A stretch of 64,000 nt of DNA. It comes from Mesoflavibacter sp. (lineage in GTDB: Bacteria > Pseudomonadota > Alphaproteobacteria > UBA8366 > Aestuariispiraceae). Below, piece by piece: positions 33,165-42,263 of this stretch. Location: assembly GCA_017792345.1 (NCBI GenBank), contig CP051228.1:3006148-3070147 (forward strand), in the 5' to 3' direction. How positions within the stretch are numbered: position 1 is the stretch's first letter; every line of letters starts with the position of its first letter. Below the pieces are notes generated by a model, which was not told the origin of the DNA, did no database searches, and saw only the letters and a program-made list of their open reading frames with translations. The position numbers and the translations under genes are program-made.

Positions 33165-33500
33165 ATGAGCGAATTGGAACAAACTGCCGCTTGTCTAGAG
33201 GCCCTTGGGAACCCGACCCGGCTGGCGATGTACCGCCTGCTGGTCCGTGCGGGCGAAGAGGGCAAAAGCGTCGGTCAAATCCAGGCCGCCCTGTCCATTC
33301 CCGCGTCGACCCTGTCCCACCACTTGAAGCATCTGGAGCTGGTCGAACTGGTTCAGAGACGGCGGGAAGGGACGACCCATACCTGCGTCGCCAACTACAG
33401 GACGATGAACGCGGTTCTGGGGTACCTGACCGAGGAATGCTGCGCCGACAGTCATGTCGCGCCGTCGCAGCCGCACCAAGCCCATAAGATAAGCGCCTGA
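33165..33500 (+). CDS. arsR: ArsR-family repressor, vicinal-cysteine type
   Basis: A 111-residue winged-helix protein. The DNA-recognition helix is SIPASTLSHHLKHLELVELV (residues 44-63) and the NPTRLAMYRLL start is typical of ArsR. Cysteines are at 10, 74 and the vicinal pair C92-C93 in ECCADSH. Paired C-terminal cysteines with one more 18 residues before them fit the type that senses trivalent methylarsenical, described for ArsR proteins controlling arsP. The immediate downstream permease gene supports this. The classical CxC in the recognition helix is missing. Confidence 0.85.
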   Translation: MSELEQTAACLEALGNPTRLAMYRLLVRAGEEGKSVGQIQAALSIPASTLSHHLKHLELVELVQRRREGTTHTCVANYRTMNAVLGYLTEECCADSHVAPSQPHQAHKISA

Positions 33501-33517
33501 CGCTTAGGAGTCTGTCG

Positions 33518-34615
33518 ATGACCGATCACGCCCATGGTTCTTCGTCTCACTATTTCGATATTTCTGGAAACATCGTTTCCTGGCTCCGCTCCCTGCCCAG
33601 GGATCGGGTGGTCTGGGCCTTCACTGCCCTGGTTGCCGCGTCTTTCGTCCTGGTAACGGACGAGGCGCTGGCACTGCTCGGGGCGACCGGAAACAGCCTG
33701 ATCGACACCGGGCCCTTTATCGCGGTGAGCATCCTGATCGCGGCCTATGTGAAGGCGACCGGCGCCGACGCCTTGATTGCAAAGGCACTGTCCGGGCGTC
33801 AGGAAAGTGCGGTTCTGACGGCGGCCGTTTTCGGGGCGCTGTCGCCCTTCTGCTCCTGCGGGGTGGTGCCGTTGATCGCGGCGCTGCTGGCTGCAGGTGT
33901 GCCGCTGGCGCCGGTGATGGCGTTCTGGCTGGCATCGCCGGTGATCGATCCGGAAATGCTGGTTCTGACCTGGGGTGTGCTGGGGCCGGAAATGGCGATC
34001 GCCAAGACCTTGTCCGCTATCGGATTGGGCTTGCTGGGCGGGCTTGCGGTCATGGTGCTGCAGCGGGCCGGAAAGCTCAGCGACGTGTTGCGCGACGGGG
34101 TCGCCCGCAAGTCCAGTTGCGCCAGCAGGCCCGCAGCGGCATCCCAGGGATGCGGCCCGACCAAGGACGACACGCCGCGCTGGGCCTTCTGGCGGGAAGG
34201 GAACCGACGTGTTCAGTTCGTTGAGGAAACCGGCACGATGGGCTGGTTCCTGGTCAAATGGCTCAGCCTGGCCTTCCTGATCGAGGCGATGATGATTGCC
34301 TGGGTCCCGATGGATCAGATCGCCGGCGGGCTGTCCGATCTCGGCCCCTTTGCCGTGCCCGCCGCCGCGGCGGTCGGCGTTCCGGCCTATCTGAACGGCT
34401 ATGCGGCGATCCCGCTGGTGCGCGGGCTTATGGAAGTCGGCTTGCAGCCGGGCGCGGCACTGGCATTCATGGTGGCGGGCGGCGTTACCTGCATCCCGGC
34501 AGCCGTCGCCGTAAAGGCCTTGGTCAAAATGCCGGTCTTCCTGATGTACCTGGTCATCGCCGCGGTCGGTTCAGTCGCCGCGGGCCTGCTCTACAGTCTG
34601 TACTGGACATTCTAA
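33518..34615 (+). CDS. arsP: ArsP-type permease (organoarsenical efflux candidate)
   Basis: A 365-residue permease of the ArsP_1/DUF318 family with about eight membrane spans in two halves. The hallmark SPFCSCGVVPL motif (C112, C114) follows the third span. A cytoplasmic loop contains KSSCASRPAAASQGCG, whose cysteines may bind trivalent arsenicals. The gene begins 17 bases after arsR. ArsP exports methylarsenite and aromatic arsenicals; some relatives carry divalent cations, so the substrate remains an inference from the regulator. Its stop overlaps the convergent CoxL-like gene by four bases. Confidence 0.85.
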   Translation: MTDHAHGSSSHYFDISGNIVSWLRSLPRDRVVWAFTALVAASFVLVTDEALALLGATGNSLIDTGPFIAVSILIAAYVKATGADALIAKALSGRQESAVLTAAVFGALSPFCSCGVVPLIAALLAAGVPLAPVMAFWLASPVIDPEMLVLTWGVLGPEMAIAKTLSAIGLGLLGGLAVMVLQRAGKLSDVLRDGVARKSSCASRPAAASQGCGPTKDDTPRWAFWREGNRRVQFVEETGTMGWFLVKWLSLAFLIEAMMIAWVPMDQIAGGLSDLGPFAVPAAAAVGVPAYLNGYAAIPLVRGLMEVGLQPGAALAFMVAGGVTCIPAAVAVKALVKMPVFLMYLVIAAVGSVAAGLLYSLYWTF

Positions 34616-36852
34616 CCGTTCAGATAGGTCCAGACCCGTTCGGGCGTCAGCGGCATGTCGATGTCCTGGCGCCCGATCGCGTCGGCCACCGCGTTCACCA
34701 CTGCGGCCGGTCCGCCGATGCTTGCGATCTCACCGGCGCCCTTCATCCCCAGAATGTTGATGTCGGTCGGCGTGTCGGCCGAATGCAGCGCGAAATTGGG
34801 CAGATCCCCGGCGCGGGGCAGTTGATAATCCATGAAGGACCCGCTCAACAATTGCCCCGTTTCCGGATCGAAGACCGTCCGTTCGTATAGGGCCTGACCG
34901 ATGGCCTGGGCCAGACCGCCATGGATCTGACCCTCGGCGATCATCGGGTTCACCCGGCGGCCCAGATCGTCCACTGCCGTGAAACGGTCGAGCCGCACGA
35001 AACCTGTCTCCGGGTCGATTTCGACCTCCACGACATAGGCGCCATGCGGGACGGTCTGGATTTCATGATCGCTCTCTGCCGTGCCGCCACACAGGTTCTC
35101 CCGTTCTTCCGGCAGGTCGGCTGCAATCTCCGCCAATGTCACCCGGCGGTCGGTGCCGACCACGGTGAAGCCGCCCGTGCCATATTCCAGATCGACTTCC
35201 GCCGTTTCCAGACGTTCGGCGGCAAGCGCCCTGGCATTGTCCAGCATCACGTCGGCGGCCTTCAGGATCGTCACACCCGCGATGGGCAGGGAGGATGACC
35301 CCCCGGTGCCGCCGCCGGTCTTGATCTGGGCAGTATCGCCCTCGACCACGCGAATCCGGTCCATCGGAATTTCCAGCTTGTCGGCCAGCAATTGCGCGAA
35401 GGCGGTCTCATGGCCCTGGCCGGATGCCTGCACGCCGGTCAGGACGAGGATGCTGCCATCGGGCTGCAGCAGAACCTCGCTGCGTTCCGACGCGCTGCCG
35501 CCGGTCAGATGCAGGTAGAGCCCGATGCCGATGCCCCGTTTCAGGCCCCGGTCGGCGCTGGCGGACTTTCGGGCGTCGAAGCCTTGCCAGTCGGCGGCTT
35601 CGGCGCCGGCGTCCATCACAGCCTCGAACCGTGCCGAATCGTAAATGAAGCCGTTGGCGGCGCGATAGGGCATTTTCGCTTCCGGCACCAGGTTCCGGCG
35701 GCGGAACTCCAGAGGGCCCGATCCGGTTTCGCGGCCCGCCTTTTCGATGAGCCGTTCCACCAGATACTGGGCTTCCGGCTTGCCCGCGCCGCGATAGGCG
35801 TCGGTCGGCGCAGCATTCGTGTAGACGGCGGAGACCGTTACATGCAGCGCCGGGATGTCATAGACATGGCCCAGCGTCTTGGTGAAGCCCTTGGTCAGGA
35901 CGCCGACCCCCAGGGCGGACGCATAGGCGCCCATATCGCCGGTCGACGTTACTTTCAGCGCGGTGATCCGGCCGTCCGCATCCAACGCGACGGCGGCCGT
36001 GCTGGCCTGGCCACGGCCATAGGCATCGGACAGAAAGGATTCCGACCGACTGGAGACCCAACGCACCGGCCGTCCATAGGTTTTGGACGCGGCCAGGACC
36101 AGGCTTTGTTCCGGATAGTTCATCAGCTTGATACCGAAACTGCCGCCGACATCGCCGGTCACAACCCGGACAGAGGCCGGGTCGGCCCCCAGGGTCGCGG
36201 CGACCATGTCGCGCATGAAATGGACACCCTGCGTCTGGGTGAACAGCGTGTAGCCGCCATCCTGGTATTGGCCCAGCGCCGACCGCGTTTCGATCGGCGC
36301 GACGGAGACCCGGTCGCTGCGCTGCCGAATTTCGACCGTGCGCGCGGCGGCGGCGAAGGCGGCGTCAACCGTATCCGCATCGCCTTCTTCCCAGACGACC
36401 GCGGTATCCGTGGACTGTGTCGGGTCGGTCACCGCCGGCAATTCGTCGAAATCGGCCATAATCGCGTCCAGGGCGTCCCGGGCGGCGTCCTCGGTCTCGG
36501 CGACGATAAAGGCGATGGGATCGCCGACGAAACGCACCGTGTCCCGCGCCAAAAGATCGCGCACCGGGGATTGGAAGGGGGTACCGTCGCTGCCGGGATG
36601 GGCCGACTTGCAGGGCATCGGCTTGCAGCCCAGCCGGTCGAGATCCGCCGCCGTCAGGATGCCGACGACACCGGGAACCTCGGCCGCGTCCGTCACGTCC
36701 AGTTCGGTGATCCGGCCATGGGCGACGGGGGACCGAAAGACGGCCGCATGCAGCATGTCCGGCAGGCGTAGATCTTCCACGAACCGGCCCTTACCGGTCA
36801 GCAGTCTGGTATCCTCAAGGCGCGGAATCGGTTTGCCGGACCATTCGCTCAT
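34612..36852 (-). CDS. Molybdenum hydroxylase large subunit (CoxL/xanthine dehydrogenase family)
   Basis: A 746-residue molybdopterin-binding subunit starting MSEWSGKPIPRLEDTRLLTGKG after an AGGAG box. Family landmarks are GDVGGSFGIK, the active-site loop AYRGAGK near residue 350, QASGQGHETAFAQLLADKL, and the catalytic glutamate in GMKGAGEIASIGG close to the C-terminus. The AYRGAG loop is the form II type rather than the AYxCSFR form of true CO dehydrogenase. It normally works with an FAD subunit and an iron-sulfur subunit, but neither is adjacent. It would hydroxylate an aldehyde, purine or aromatic heterocycle. Confidence 0.9.
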   Translation of the reverse strand: MSEWSGKPIPRLEDTRLLTGKGRFVEDLRLPDMLHAAVFRSPVAHGRITELDVTDAAEVPGVVGILTAADLDRLGCKPMPCKSAHPGSDGTPFQSPVRDLLARDTVRFVGDPIAFIVAETEDAARDALDAIMADFDELPAVTDPTQSTDTAVVWEEGDADTVDAAFAAAARTVEIRQRSDRVSVAPIETRSALGQYQDGGYTLFTQTQGVHFMRDMVAATLGADPASVRVVTGDVGGSFGIKLMNYPEQSLVLAASKTYGRPVRWVSSRSESFLSDAYGRGQASTAAVALDADGRITALKVTSTGDMGAYASALGVGVLTKGFTKTLGHVYDIPALHVTVSAVYTNAAPTDAYRGAGKPEAQYLVERLIEKAGRETGSGPLEFRRRNLVPEAKMPYRAANGFIYDSARFEAVMDAGAEAADWQGFDARKSASADRGLKRGIGIGLYLHLTGGSASERSEVLLQPDGSILVLTGVQASGQGHETAFAQLLADKLEIPMDRIRVVEGDTAQIKTGGGTGGSSSLPIAGVTILKAADVMLDNARALAAERLETAEVDLEYGTGGFTVVGTDRRVTLAEIAADLPEERENLCGGTAESDHEIQTVPHGAYVVEVEIDPETGFVRLDRFTAVDDLGRRVNPMIAEGQIHGGLAQAIGQALYERTVFDPETGQLLSGSFMDYQLPRAGDLPNFALHSADTPTDINILGMKGAGEIASIGGPAAVVNAVADAIGRQDIDMPLTPERVWTYLNG

Positions 36853-36962
36853 GTCACACTCCTGTTTGGCGTCGATCCGGTTTAGCAATGTGCGCCCGGG
36901 GCGACAAACCGGAATAGCGTCCAAGATGGACGGGGCGCGACTGGCAAGAAAATTGAATGTCC

Positions 36963-36990
36963 GTTCCAGAACCCCATATCCATAAATGGA
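36963..36990. promoter_or_regulatory. Short palindromes upstream of the TetR gene
   Basis: GTTC-CA-GAAC (36963-36972) and TCCAT-AA-ATGGA (36979-36990) lie just before the ribosome site of the regulator. GTTCCA is shared with the palindrome upstream of the AhpD-like gene, suggesting that the same TetR protein binds here. Confidence 0.4.
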
Positions 36991-37005
36991 CAAGGAGCTG
37001 AGAAA

Positions 37006-37587
37006 ATGGGCCGCCTGAAAGCATTCGATCCGGACGACGCGCTGGACCGCGCGATGCGGACCTTCTGGCAGCACGGATACGACGCGACATCGGTCGACGA
37101 CATTGTCGTCAGCACCGGCGTCAACCGCGCCAGCCTCTATGGTACCTTCGGTGACAAGAAGCAGATCTTTCTGCGGGCCTTCGAACGCTATGTCGGGGCC
37201 AGTACCGTCGCCAATCTGGACGCCGCGACGGAACCCGGCAGCGCGCGTGAGGCGCTGGTGGCGCTTTTCGAACGCTTGGTTTCGCGCTCCTGCGACGGCC
37301 GAAATGCCGGCTGCATGATCACCAATACCGTTGCCGAGTTCGGCAGCCGCGACCCGGAAGTTCTGGCCCATGCGCGCCAGGCTCTGGCCCGGATCGAAAA
37401 CGCGCTGGACCGTCTGCTGCGCCGCGCGCAGGCCTTTGGGGAACTGCCGGCGGATGCCGACGCCCGGGCGCGGGCCCGTCATTTGATGGCGACGATGCAA
37501 GGGGTGCAGGTGATTTCGAAGATCAACTCGGACCCCCGCCTGCTGAAGCAGATCTGCGATCAGGCGATCACCGCCGCCTTTGCCTGA
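37006..37587 (+). CDS. TetR-family regulator (ComR/AcrR group)
   Basis: A 193-residue regulator with an AAGGAG box. The helix-turn-helix is in TSVDDIVVSTGVNRASLYGTFGDKKQIF (about residues 27-54). The opening, LKAFDPDDALDRAMRTFWQHGYDATSVDDIV, and a NAGCMITNT segment (about 100-108) are typical of the group that responds to electrophiles, including NemR- and ComR-like proteins. It is divergent from the molybdenum hydroxylase gene and directly upstream of an AhpD-like gene that has a perfect palindrome at its promoter. It probably represses one or both neighbours. Confidence 0.9.
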   Translation: MGRLKAFDPDDALDRAMRTFWQHGYDATSVDDIVVSTGVNRASLYGTFGDKKQIFLRAFERYVGASTVANLDAATEPGSAREALVALFERLVSRSCDGRNAGCMITNTVAEFGSRDPEVLAHARQALARIENALDRLLRRAQAFGELPADADARARARHLMATMQGVQVISKINSDPRLLKQICDQAITAAFA

Positions 37588-37625
37588 CCCTCACGTGACT
37601 GTGACTGTGGGATTAGTCGAATTTA

Positions 37626-37643
37626 ATGGAACAATCGTTCCAT
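37626..37643. promoter_or_regulatory. Perfect operator ATGGAAC-AATC-GTTCCAT before the AhpD-like gene
   Basis: A perfect 7+7 inverted repeat with a four-base centre, about 85 bases upstream of the AhpD-like start and 38 bases past the TetR stop. It has the size and form of a TetR-family operator. Confidence 0.65.
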
Positions 37644-37727
37644 AATAACCACCTCCCGAATCGTAACACCGCTTGATGGCCGGCTGTTCGGTCAGACAGG
37701 CGTTCTATTCGGTTAGGAGGCAGGAAC

Positions 37728-38297
37728 ATGAGCAAGAGCACCATCCATTCCATCGACACAGCGCCGGAGGCGGCCAAGCCGTTCCTGGAAAAGGCGCAAG
37801 GGAAATTTGGGTTCGTCCCCAACATCCTTGGCGCCATGGCGGAGGCCCCGGCGACACTGGAAGGCTATCTGACACTGACCGGCATCTTCGAGAAATCGTC
37901 GCTGTCGCCCATCGAACGGCAATTGGTTCTGCTGGCGGTCAGCCGCGAGAACGAATGCCATTTCTGCGTTGCGGCCCATAGTGGCGGCGCGATCAAGGCT
38001 GGGCTGGATGACGGCGAGGTCGAACATCTGCGCGAAGGCGAGGCGCTGAACGATCCCAAGCTTGAGGCGCTGCATGCCTTCGCCACGGCCTTGACCGTAT
38101 CGCGCGGCCATGTCGGTGACAAAGCGTTGGAGGAGTTCCTGAACGCCGGTTACACCCGCCAACAGGCCTATGAGGTCATATTGGGGGTGGCAGTGAAGGT
38201 CATGACAAACTATGTCGATGCCCTGGCGGACGTTCCGCTGAACGATCAGTTGGCACCGATGAAGTGGGTCCCGCCGTCGCGGCGTGCCGCGGAATAG
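37728..38297 (+). CDS. Carboxymuconolactone decarboxylase/AhpD-like protein
   Basis: A 189-residue helical protein with a TAGGAGG box. The redox motif ECHFCVAAH (C77, C80, H84) is the AhpD-type CxxC..H centre. The KFGFVPNILGAMAEAP start is that of the peroxidase-related branch. It would reduce peroxides or act as a thiol reductant partner. Immediate regulation by the upstream electrophile-type TetR protein is likely, given the perfect palindrome in its promoter. Confidence 0.9.
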   Translation: MSKSTIHSIDTAPEAAKPFLEKAQGKFGFVPNILGAMAEAPATLEGYLTLTGIFEKSSLSPIERQLVLLAVSRENECHFCVAAHSGGAIKAGLDDGEVEHLREGEALNDPKLEALHAFATALTVSRGHVGDKALEEFLNAGYTRQQAYEVILGVAVKVMTNYVDALADVPLNDQLAPMKWVPPSRRAAE

Positions 38298-38429
38298 GCG
38301 GCTTCCCAATCGGTCAAAAGGCTTGTGAACGGATCGGCATTTTGCCGGTCCGTTTCGGCTTTTCTTCGGGTTTGCCTCTGATACAGTCCGCGTCCGAGAT
38401 TCCCCACCCAGTCCTAAGGGAGACAGAAG

Positions 38430-39875
38430 ATGCCCGCATTGACCGAGTTCTATATCGACGGCGCGTGGACGGCCCCGTCGGCCCCCAAAACGCTCGACGT
38501 CATCAACCCGGCGACGGAAGAACCCTGTGCGACCATTTCGATGGGCGCGAAGGCGGATGTCGACCGCGCGGTTGCGGCCGCGAAGAAGGCCTTCGAAACC
38601 TGGGGCCGGACGACCCCGGCGGAACGGCGCGCGTATCTGGTGAAACTGGTCGAGGTCTATGAGAGCCGGGCCGAAGAAATGGCCCAGGCGATTTCCAAGG
38701 AAATGGGCGCGCCGATCGCCATGGCGCGCAATGCCCAGGCGTCATCCGGCTCGTCCCATCTGCGCGCCTTTATCCGGGTGATGGACGATTTCACCTGGGA
38801 ACATCCGCTGCGCGACGACGCCCAGGGCGAATACATCGTGCATGAGCCGATCGGCGTCGCCGGCCTGATCACGCCGTGGAACTGGCCGATGAACCAGGTC
38901 GCGCTGAAGGTCGGCGCCGCGCTGGCCGCCGGCTGCACCATGGTCCTGAAACCGTCGGAGATTGCGCCGCTGTCGTCGATGCTGTTCGCGGAGTTCGTCG
39001 ATCAGGCGGGGATCCCGAAAGGCGTCTTCAACCTGGTCAATGGCGACGGCCCGAATGTCGGCGAGGCGATGAGCACGCATCCCGATATCGACATCATGTC
39101 GCTGACCGGGTCGACCCGCGCCGGGATCGCGGTCACCAAGGCCGCCGCCGACACCGTCAAGCGCGTGTCGCTGGAACTGGGCGGCAAGGGCCCGAATATC
39201 GTCTTCGCCGATGCTGATATCCGCAAGGCGGTGAAGGGCGGCGCCATCGGCGTGTTCTACAATTCCGGCCAGTCCTGCAACGCCCCGACCCGCATGCTGG
39301 TCGAACGGTCGGTCTATGACGACGCCGTCGAGATCGCGCGCGAAACCGCCGAGGCGACCAAGGTCGGCGAACCGACCGAGGAAGGCCGCCATATTGGTCC
39401 GGTGGTCAGCGCGGCGCAGTTCGACAAGATCCAGGGCCTGATCCAGGCCGGGATCGACGAAGGCGCCCGCCTGGTCGCCGGCGGCGTCGGCCGTCCGGAA
39501 GGCGTCAACCGGGGCTATTTCGTACGCCCGACGGTCTTCGCCGATGTGACGAACGACATGACCATCGCCCGGGAAGAGATTTTCGGCCCGGTCCTGTCGA
39601 TGCTGCCCTTCGATGACGAGGAAGAAGCGATCCGGATCGCCAATGACACGGTCTACGGTCTGACCTCCTATGTTCAGTCCGGCAGCCAGGCCCGCGCCCA
39701 GAAGGTCGCCCGCCAGCTGCGCGCCGGCATGGTGATCATGAACGGATCGTCCCGTCCGTCGGGCAGCCCGTTCGGTGGCTACAAGCAGTCCGGCAACGGC
39801 CGCGAGGGCGGTTCCTGGGGCATGCTGGAATTCCTGGAAGTGAAGGCGATTTCTGGCTGGGACCTGAACGCCTGA
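38430..39875 (+). CDS. NAD(P)-dependent aldehyde dehydrogenase
   Basis: The 481-residue enzyme has a GGGAGAC ribosome site. Catalytic and cofactor parts are N151 in PWNWP, K174 in KPSE, the general base E249 in LELGGKGPN and the nucleophile C283 in GQSCNAPTR. The C-terminal FGGYKQSGNGREGG is standard. It oxidises an unidentified aldehyde to the acid. It stands alone between the AhpD-like gene (132-base gap) and an MFS transporter, and ends with a strong terminator. Confidence 0.92.
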   Translation: MPALTEFYIDGAWTAPSAPKTLDVINPATEEPCATISMGAKADVDRAVAAAKKAFETWGRTTPAERRAYLVKLVEVYESRAEEMAQAISKEMGAPIAMARNAQASSGSSHLRAFIRVMDDFTWEHPLRDDAQGEYIVHEPIGVAGLITPWNWPMNQVALKVGAALAAGCTMVLKPSEIAPLSSMLFAEFVDQAGIPKGVFNLVNGDGPNVGEAMSTHPDIDIMSLTGSTRAGIAVTKAAADTVKRVSLELGGKGPNIVFADADIRKAVKGGAIGVFYNSGQSCNAPTRMLVERSVYDDAVEIARETAEATKVGEPTEEGRHIGPVVSAAQFDKIQGLIQAGIDEGARLVAGGVGRPEGVNRGYFVRPTVFADVTNDMTIAREEIFGPVLSMLPFDDEEEAIRIANDTVYGLTSYVQSGSQARAQKVARQLRAGMVIMNGSSRPSGSPFGGYKQSGNGREGGSWGMLEFLEVKAISGWDLNA

Positions 39876-39897
39876 TCCTGGATACATGGAATGGCGA

Positions 39898-39926
39898 AAG
39901 CGCGGGGCCGCGGTCCCGCGCTTTTT
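39898..39926 (+). terminator. Rho-independent terminator after the aldehyde dehydrogenase gene
   Basis: AAGCGCGGG (39898-39906) pairs with CCCGCGCTT (39915-39923) around an eight-base loop, followed by a T-run to 39926. Confidence 0.9.
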
Positions 39927-39971
39927 CTTTGTGCGCAACGCCCTAAACTACTTGCCGCACAAGGAGGAATG

Positions 39972-41291
39972 ATGGCCGATAGGACCCTGACCGACAGTCT
40001 GTACGAATTGGCAACCGGCGCCGACGAGGCCCGGGTCTGCAAGGATATCCCGGAAAGCCAATGCAACGATCAGCCGGTCAATTTTGTGCTGCAGGTCGTC
40101 TCCCAGGCCTTCAGCAAGACCGGCGACGCCTTGGCTGATGCGAAAGTCGTGCTGCCCTGGCTGATCGGGGCGGTCGGGGCGCCGGTCTTCCTGATTGGGT
40201 TTCTGGTTCCGGTCCGGGAATCCCTGGCCTTGTTGCCCCAAATCCTGGTCGGCGGCGTGCTACGGCGGTTTGCGGTCCGGAAGTATTTCTGGGCAATCGC
40301 CAGTATCGTGGAAGGGCTGTGTATATTGGGCATGGCCCTGGTCGGCCTATCCGGGATGGAGGGCGCGGCGGCCGGCTGGACAATCTTCGCGCTTTTGGTG
40401 GCGTTCAGCCTGGCGCGCGGCGTCGCGTCCATCGCCGCGAAAGACACATTGGGCAAGACGGTTTCCAAGACCCGACGCGGCCGGGTCAGCGGTTATGCCG
40501 CGACGGCATCGGGCATCGTGGCCGTCGGCGTTGGTCTGTACCTCGCCGCCGCCCCGGAAGCCGCACGGCCGGACTGGGTGCTCTACGCGTTGCTGGTCGC
40601 GGCCGCGGGCGCATGGCTGGCGGGCGCGTTCACCTATAGCCAGTTGAAGGAACAGCCCGGCGCAACACAGGGCGGTCAGACGTTTCGCGATGTTGTCGCC
40701 GATCAGGTCCGCACCTTGCTGTCGGATCGGGAATTGCAAATCTTTCTGGCTGCCCGCACCTTCATGATCGCGACCGCGTTGATGGGCCCGCTTTTCGTCG
40801 CCATGGCGCAACGTGAAACGGGACAGGATCTGACCGGACTGGGGTGGTTGATCCTGGCGTCGGGTCTGGCCGCCGCGGTCAGTTCCAGCTTCTGGGGCTG
40901 GCTGTCGGATATCTCAAGCCGAAATACGATGGCGCTCGCGGCCGGTTTCGCGGGCCTGCTAGGACTGGCCAGTTTGGCGATAATCGCGCTGATGCCGCAG
41001 TTGAAGGGCGAGGTCTGGGTCTATGCAGGCCTGGTTTTTCTGCTGGGGGTCGCACATTCCGGCGTCCGCATCGGCAGAAAGACGCATATCGTCGACCTGG
41101 CCGGTAAGGACAAAAAGGCGGAATATGTCGCGCTCAGCAACAGCATCATCGGCGTATTGCTGCTGATCCTGGGGGCCTTCTCCGGCGCGACCATGGCCTT
41201 CGGCGTGGAAATCGGGATCGCCGCCCTGGCGGTCCTGGCGCTGGTTGGGGCAGGGACGGCCCTGTCCCTGCGCGATGTGCAGAAGGATTAG
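39972..41291 (+). CDS. MFS transporter, atypical
   Basis: A 439-residue membrane protein with about eleven or twelve spans. A perfect AAGGAGG lies just upstream; of two adjacent ATGs the second has the better spacing. The first 45 residues are hydrophilic (CKDIPESQCNDQP), then spans begin at VVLPWLIGAVGAPVFLIGFLV. A WGWLSDISSRNTM segment between spans resembles the MFS A-motif. A KTHIVDLAGKDKKAEYVALSNS loop lies near the end. The substrate is unknown. It is convergent with the DUF1244 gene, overlapping by four bases. Confidence 0.85.
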   Translation: MADRTLTDSLYELATGADEARVCKDIPESQCNDQPVNFVLQVVSQAFSKTGDALADAKVVLPWLIGAVGAPVFLIGFLVPVRESLALLPQILVGGVLRRFAVRKYFWAIASIVEGLCILGMALVGLSGMEGAAAGWTIFALLVAFSLARGVASIAAKDTLGKTVSKTRRGRVSGYAATASGIVAVGVGLYLAAAPEAARPDWVLYALLVAAAGAWLAGAFTYSQLKEQPGATQGGQTFRDVVADQVRTLLSDRELQIFLAARTFMIATALMGPLFVAMAQRETGQDLTGLGWLILASGLAAAVSSSFWGWLSDISSRNTMALAAGFAGLLGLASLAIIALMPQLKGEVWVYAGLVFLLGVAHSGVRIGRKTHIVDLAGKDKKAEYVALSNSIIGVLLLILGAFSGATMAFGVEIGIAALAVLALVGAGTALSLRDVQKD

Positions 41292-41596
41292 TGGTCTTTG
41301 TGGGATTCGGCGAAGGCCGCTTTCTGTTCGGCCGATGCTTCGGTCTGGTACTTGGCCTTCCATTCGTTGAAAGGCATGCCATAGACGATCTCGCGCGCAG
41401 CGTCCTTGCCCAGATCGATTCCGCGTTCGGCGGCGGCCTCGTCATACCAGCGGCTCAGGCAATTGCGGCAGAAACCGCTGAGATTCATCAGATCGATATT
41501 CTGCACATCCGTGCGTTCGCGCAGATGGTCGCGCAGCCGGCGGAACGCCGCCGCTTCCAGTTCCAATTGGGTTTGTTCGTCCATCTGGTCCGCCAT
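41288..41596 (-). CDS. DUF1244 family protein
   Basis: A 102-residue protein matching DUF1244: a VQNIDLMNLSGFCRNCLSRWYDEAA core with C43 and C46, and a C-terminal DAAREIVYGMPFNEWKAKYQ. The family is widespread in Proteobacteria; the structure is helical and the role is unknown. The ATG chosen has GGAG 12 bases upstream; an ATG five codons earlier is possible. Confidence 0.88.
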   Translation of the reverse strand: MADQMDEQTQLELEAAAFRRLRDHLRERTDVQNIDLMNLSGFCRNCLSRWYDEAAAERGIDLGKDAAREIVYGMPFNEWKAKYQTEASAEQKAAFAESHKDH

Positions 41597-41670
41597 GACA
41601 TTCCACTCCATTCGATAGGGTTCTTCTGGTTGGGAGATAATCGGTCCGCCGTCGCCCGCAACCCCCTCGG

Positions 41671-42261
41671 TTAACGAAGGTCGATGATTTCGCCGACATT
41701 CTCCAACCGGAACACGAACCGTTCGCCGGTGGCTTCGTCGAATTCCGATCGTTCCTGCTGGTGTTCGAAACGGCAGCCGTAAAGATGCAGGTTGAGGATC
41801 GGTTCATCGCCTTCGACCGCGATGGCGTGGATGCCGTCCGGCATCATGGAAACGGCGTGTCCCGGATGCACCATCAAGGTCGCGCGCTGGTCGATCGGAG
41901 CGGCCGCGTCGCCGGTTTCGGTGAACATGCGATGGCTTTCGCGGCCCTGAACGCCGCCAATGATGGCCCAGGACCCGCCATGATTATGCGGCCGGTAGGA
42001 CATGCCGGGCTTGGCGCAATTGACATAGAGCGCGTGGGTGCCGTCCGGGTCGCAATGAATGAAATAGGTGCTTTCGATGCTGCCATCCGACGGCAGCGGA
42101 TAGATGTCGAAATTGAACAGGTCCGTGCGCCCGCATAGATGCGCAAAGGCGCCTTTGGCACGGTCCAGACGGTCGACGGTCGTGCCGTCCGACAGGATAG
42201 TCCGGATTTCCGTCAGCGTTTCCGAAATGGCGGCGTTTCTGTCCCGGTCGTCCCGTTTCAT
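41671..42261 (-). CDS. Cysteine dioxygenase-like cupin (COG5553 type)
   Basis: A 196-residue double-stranded beta-helix protein. The iron ligands are H92 and H94 in PHNHGG and H144 in PDGIHA, the cysteine dioxygenase-type triad. Another histidine (H159) is in LNLHLYG. The protein is shorter than animal-type cysteine dioxygenase and matches the predicted metal-dependent thiol dioxygenase group. The start is two bases after the GCS2-like ligase stop, so the two are one operon. A substrate made by the ligase, such as a gamma-glutamyl or thiol compound, is plausible but unproven. Confidence 0.8.
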   Translation of the reverse strand: MKRDDRDRNAAISETLTEIRTILSDGTTVDRLDRAKGAFAHLCGRTDLFNFDIYPLPSDGSIESTYFIHCDPDGTHALYVNCAKPGMSYRPHNHGGSWAIIGGVQGRESHRMFTETGDAAAPIDQRATLMVHPGHAVSMMPDGIHAIAVEGDEPILNLHLYGCRFEHQQERSEFDEATGERFVFRLENVGEIIDLR

Positions 42262-42263
42262 CG

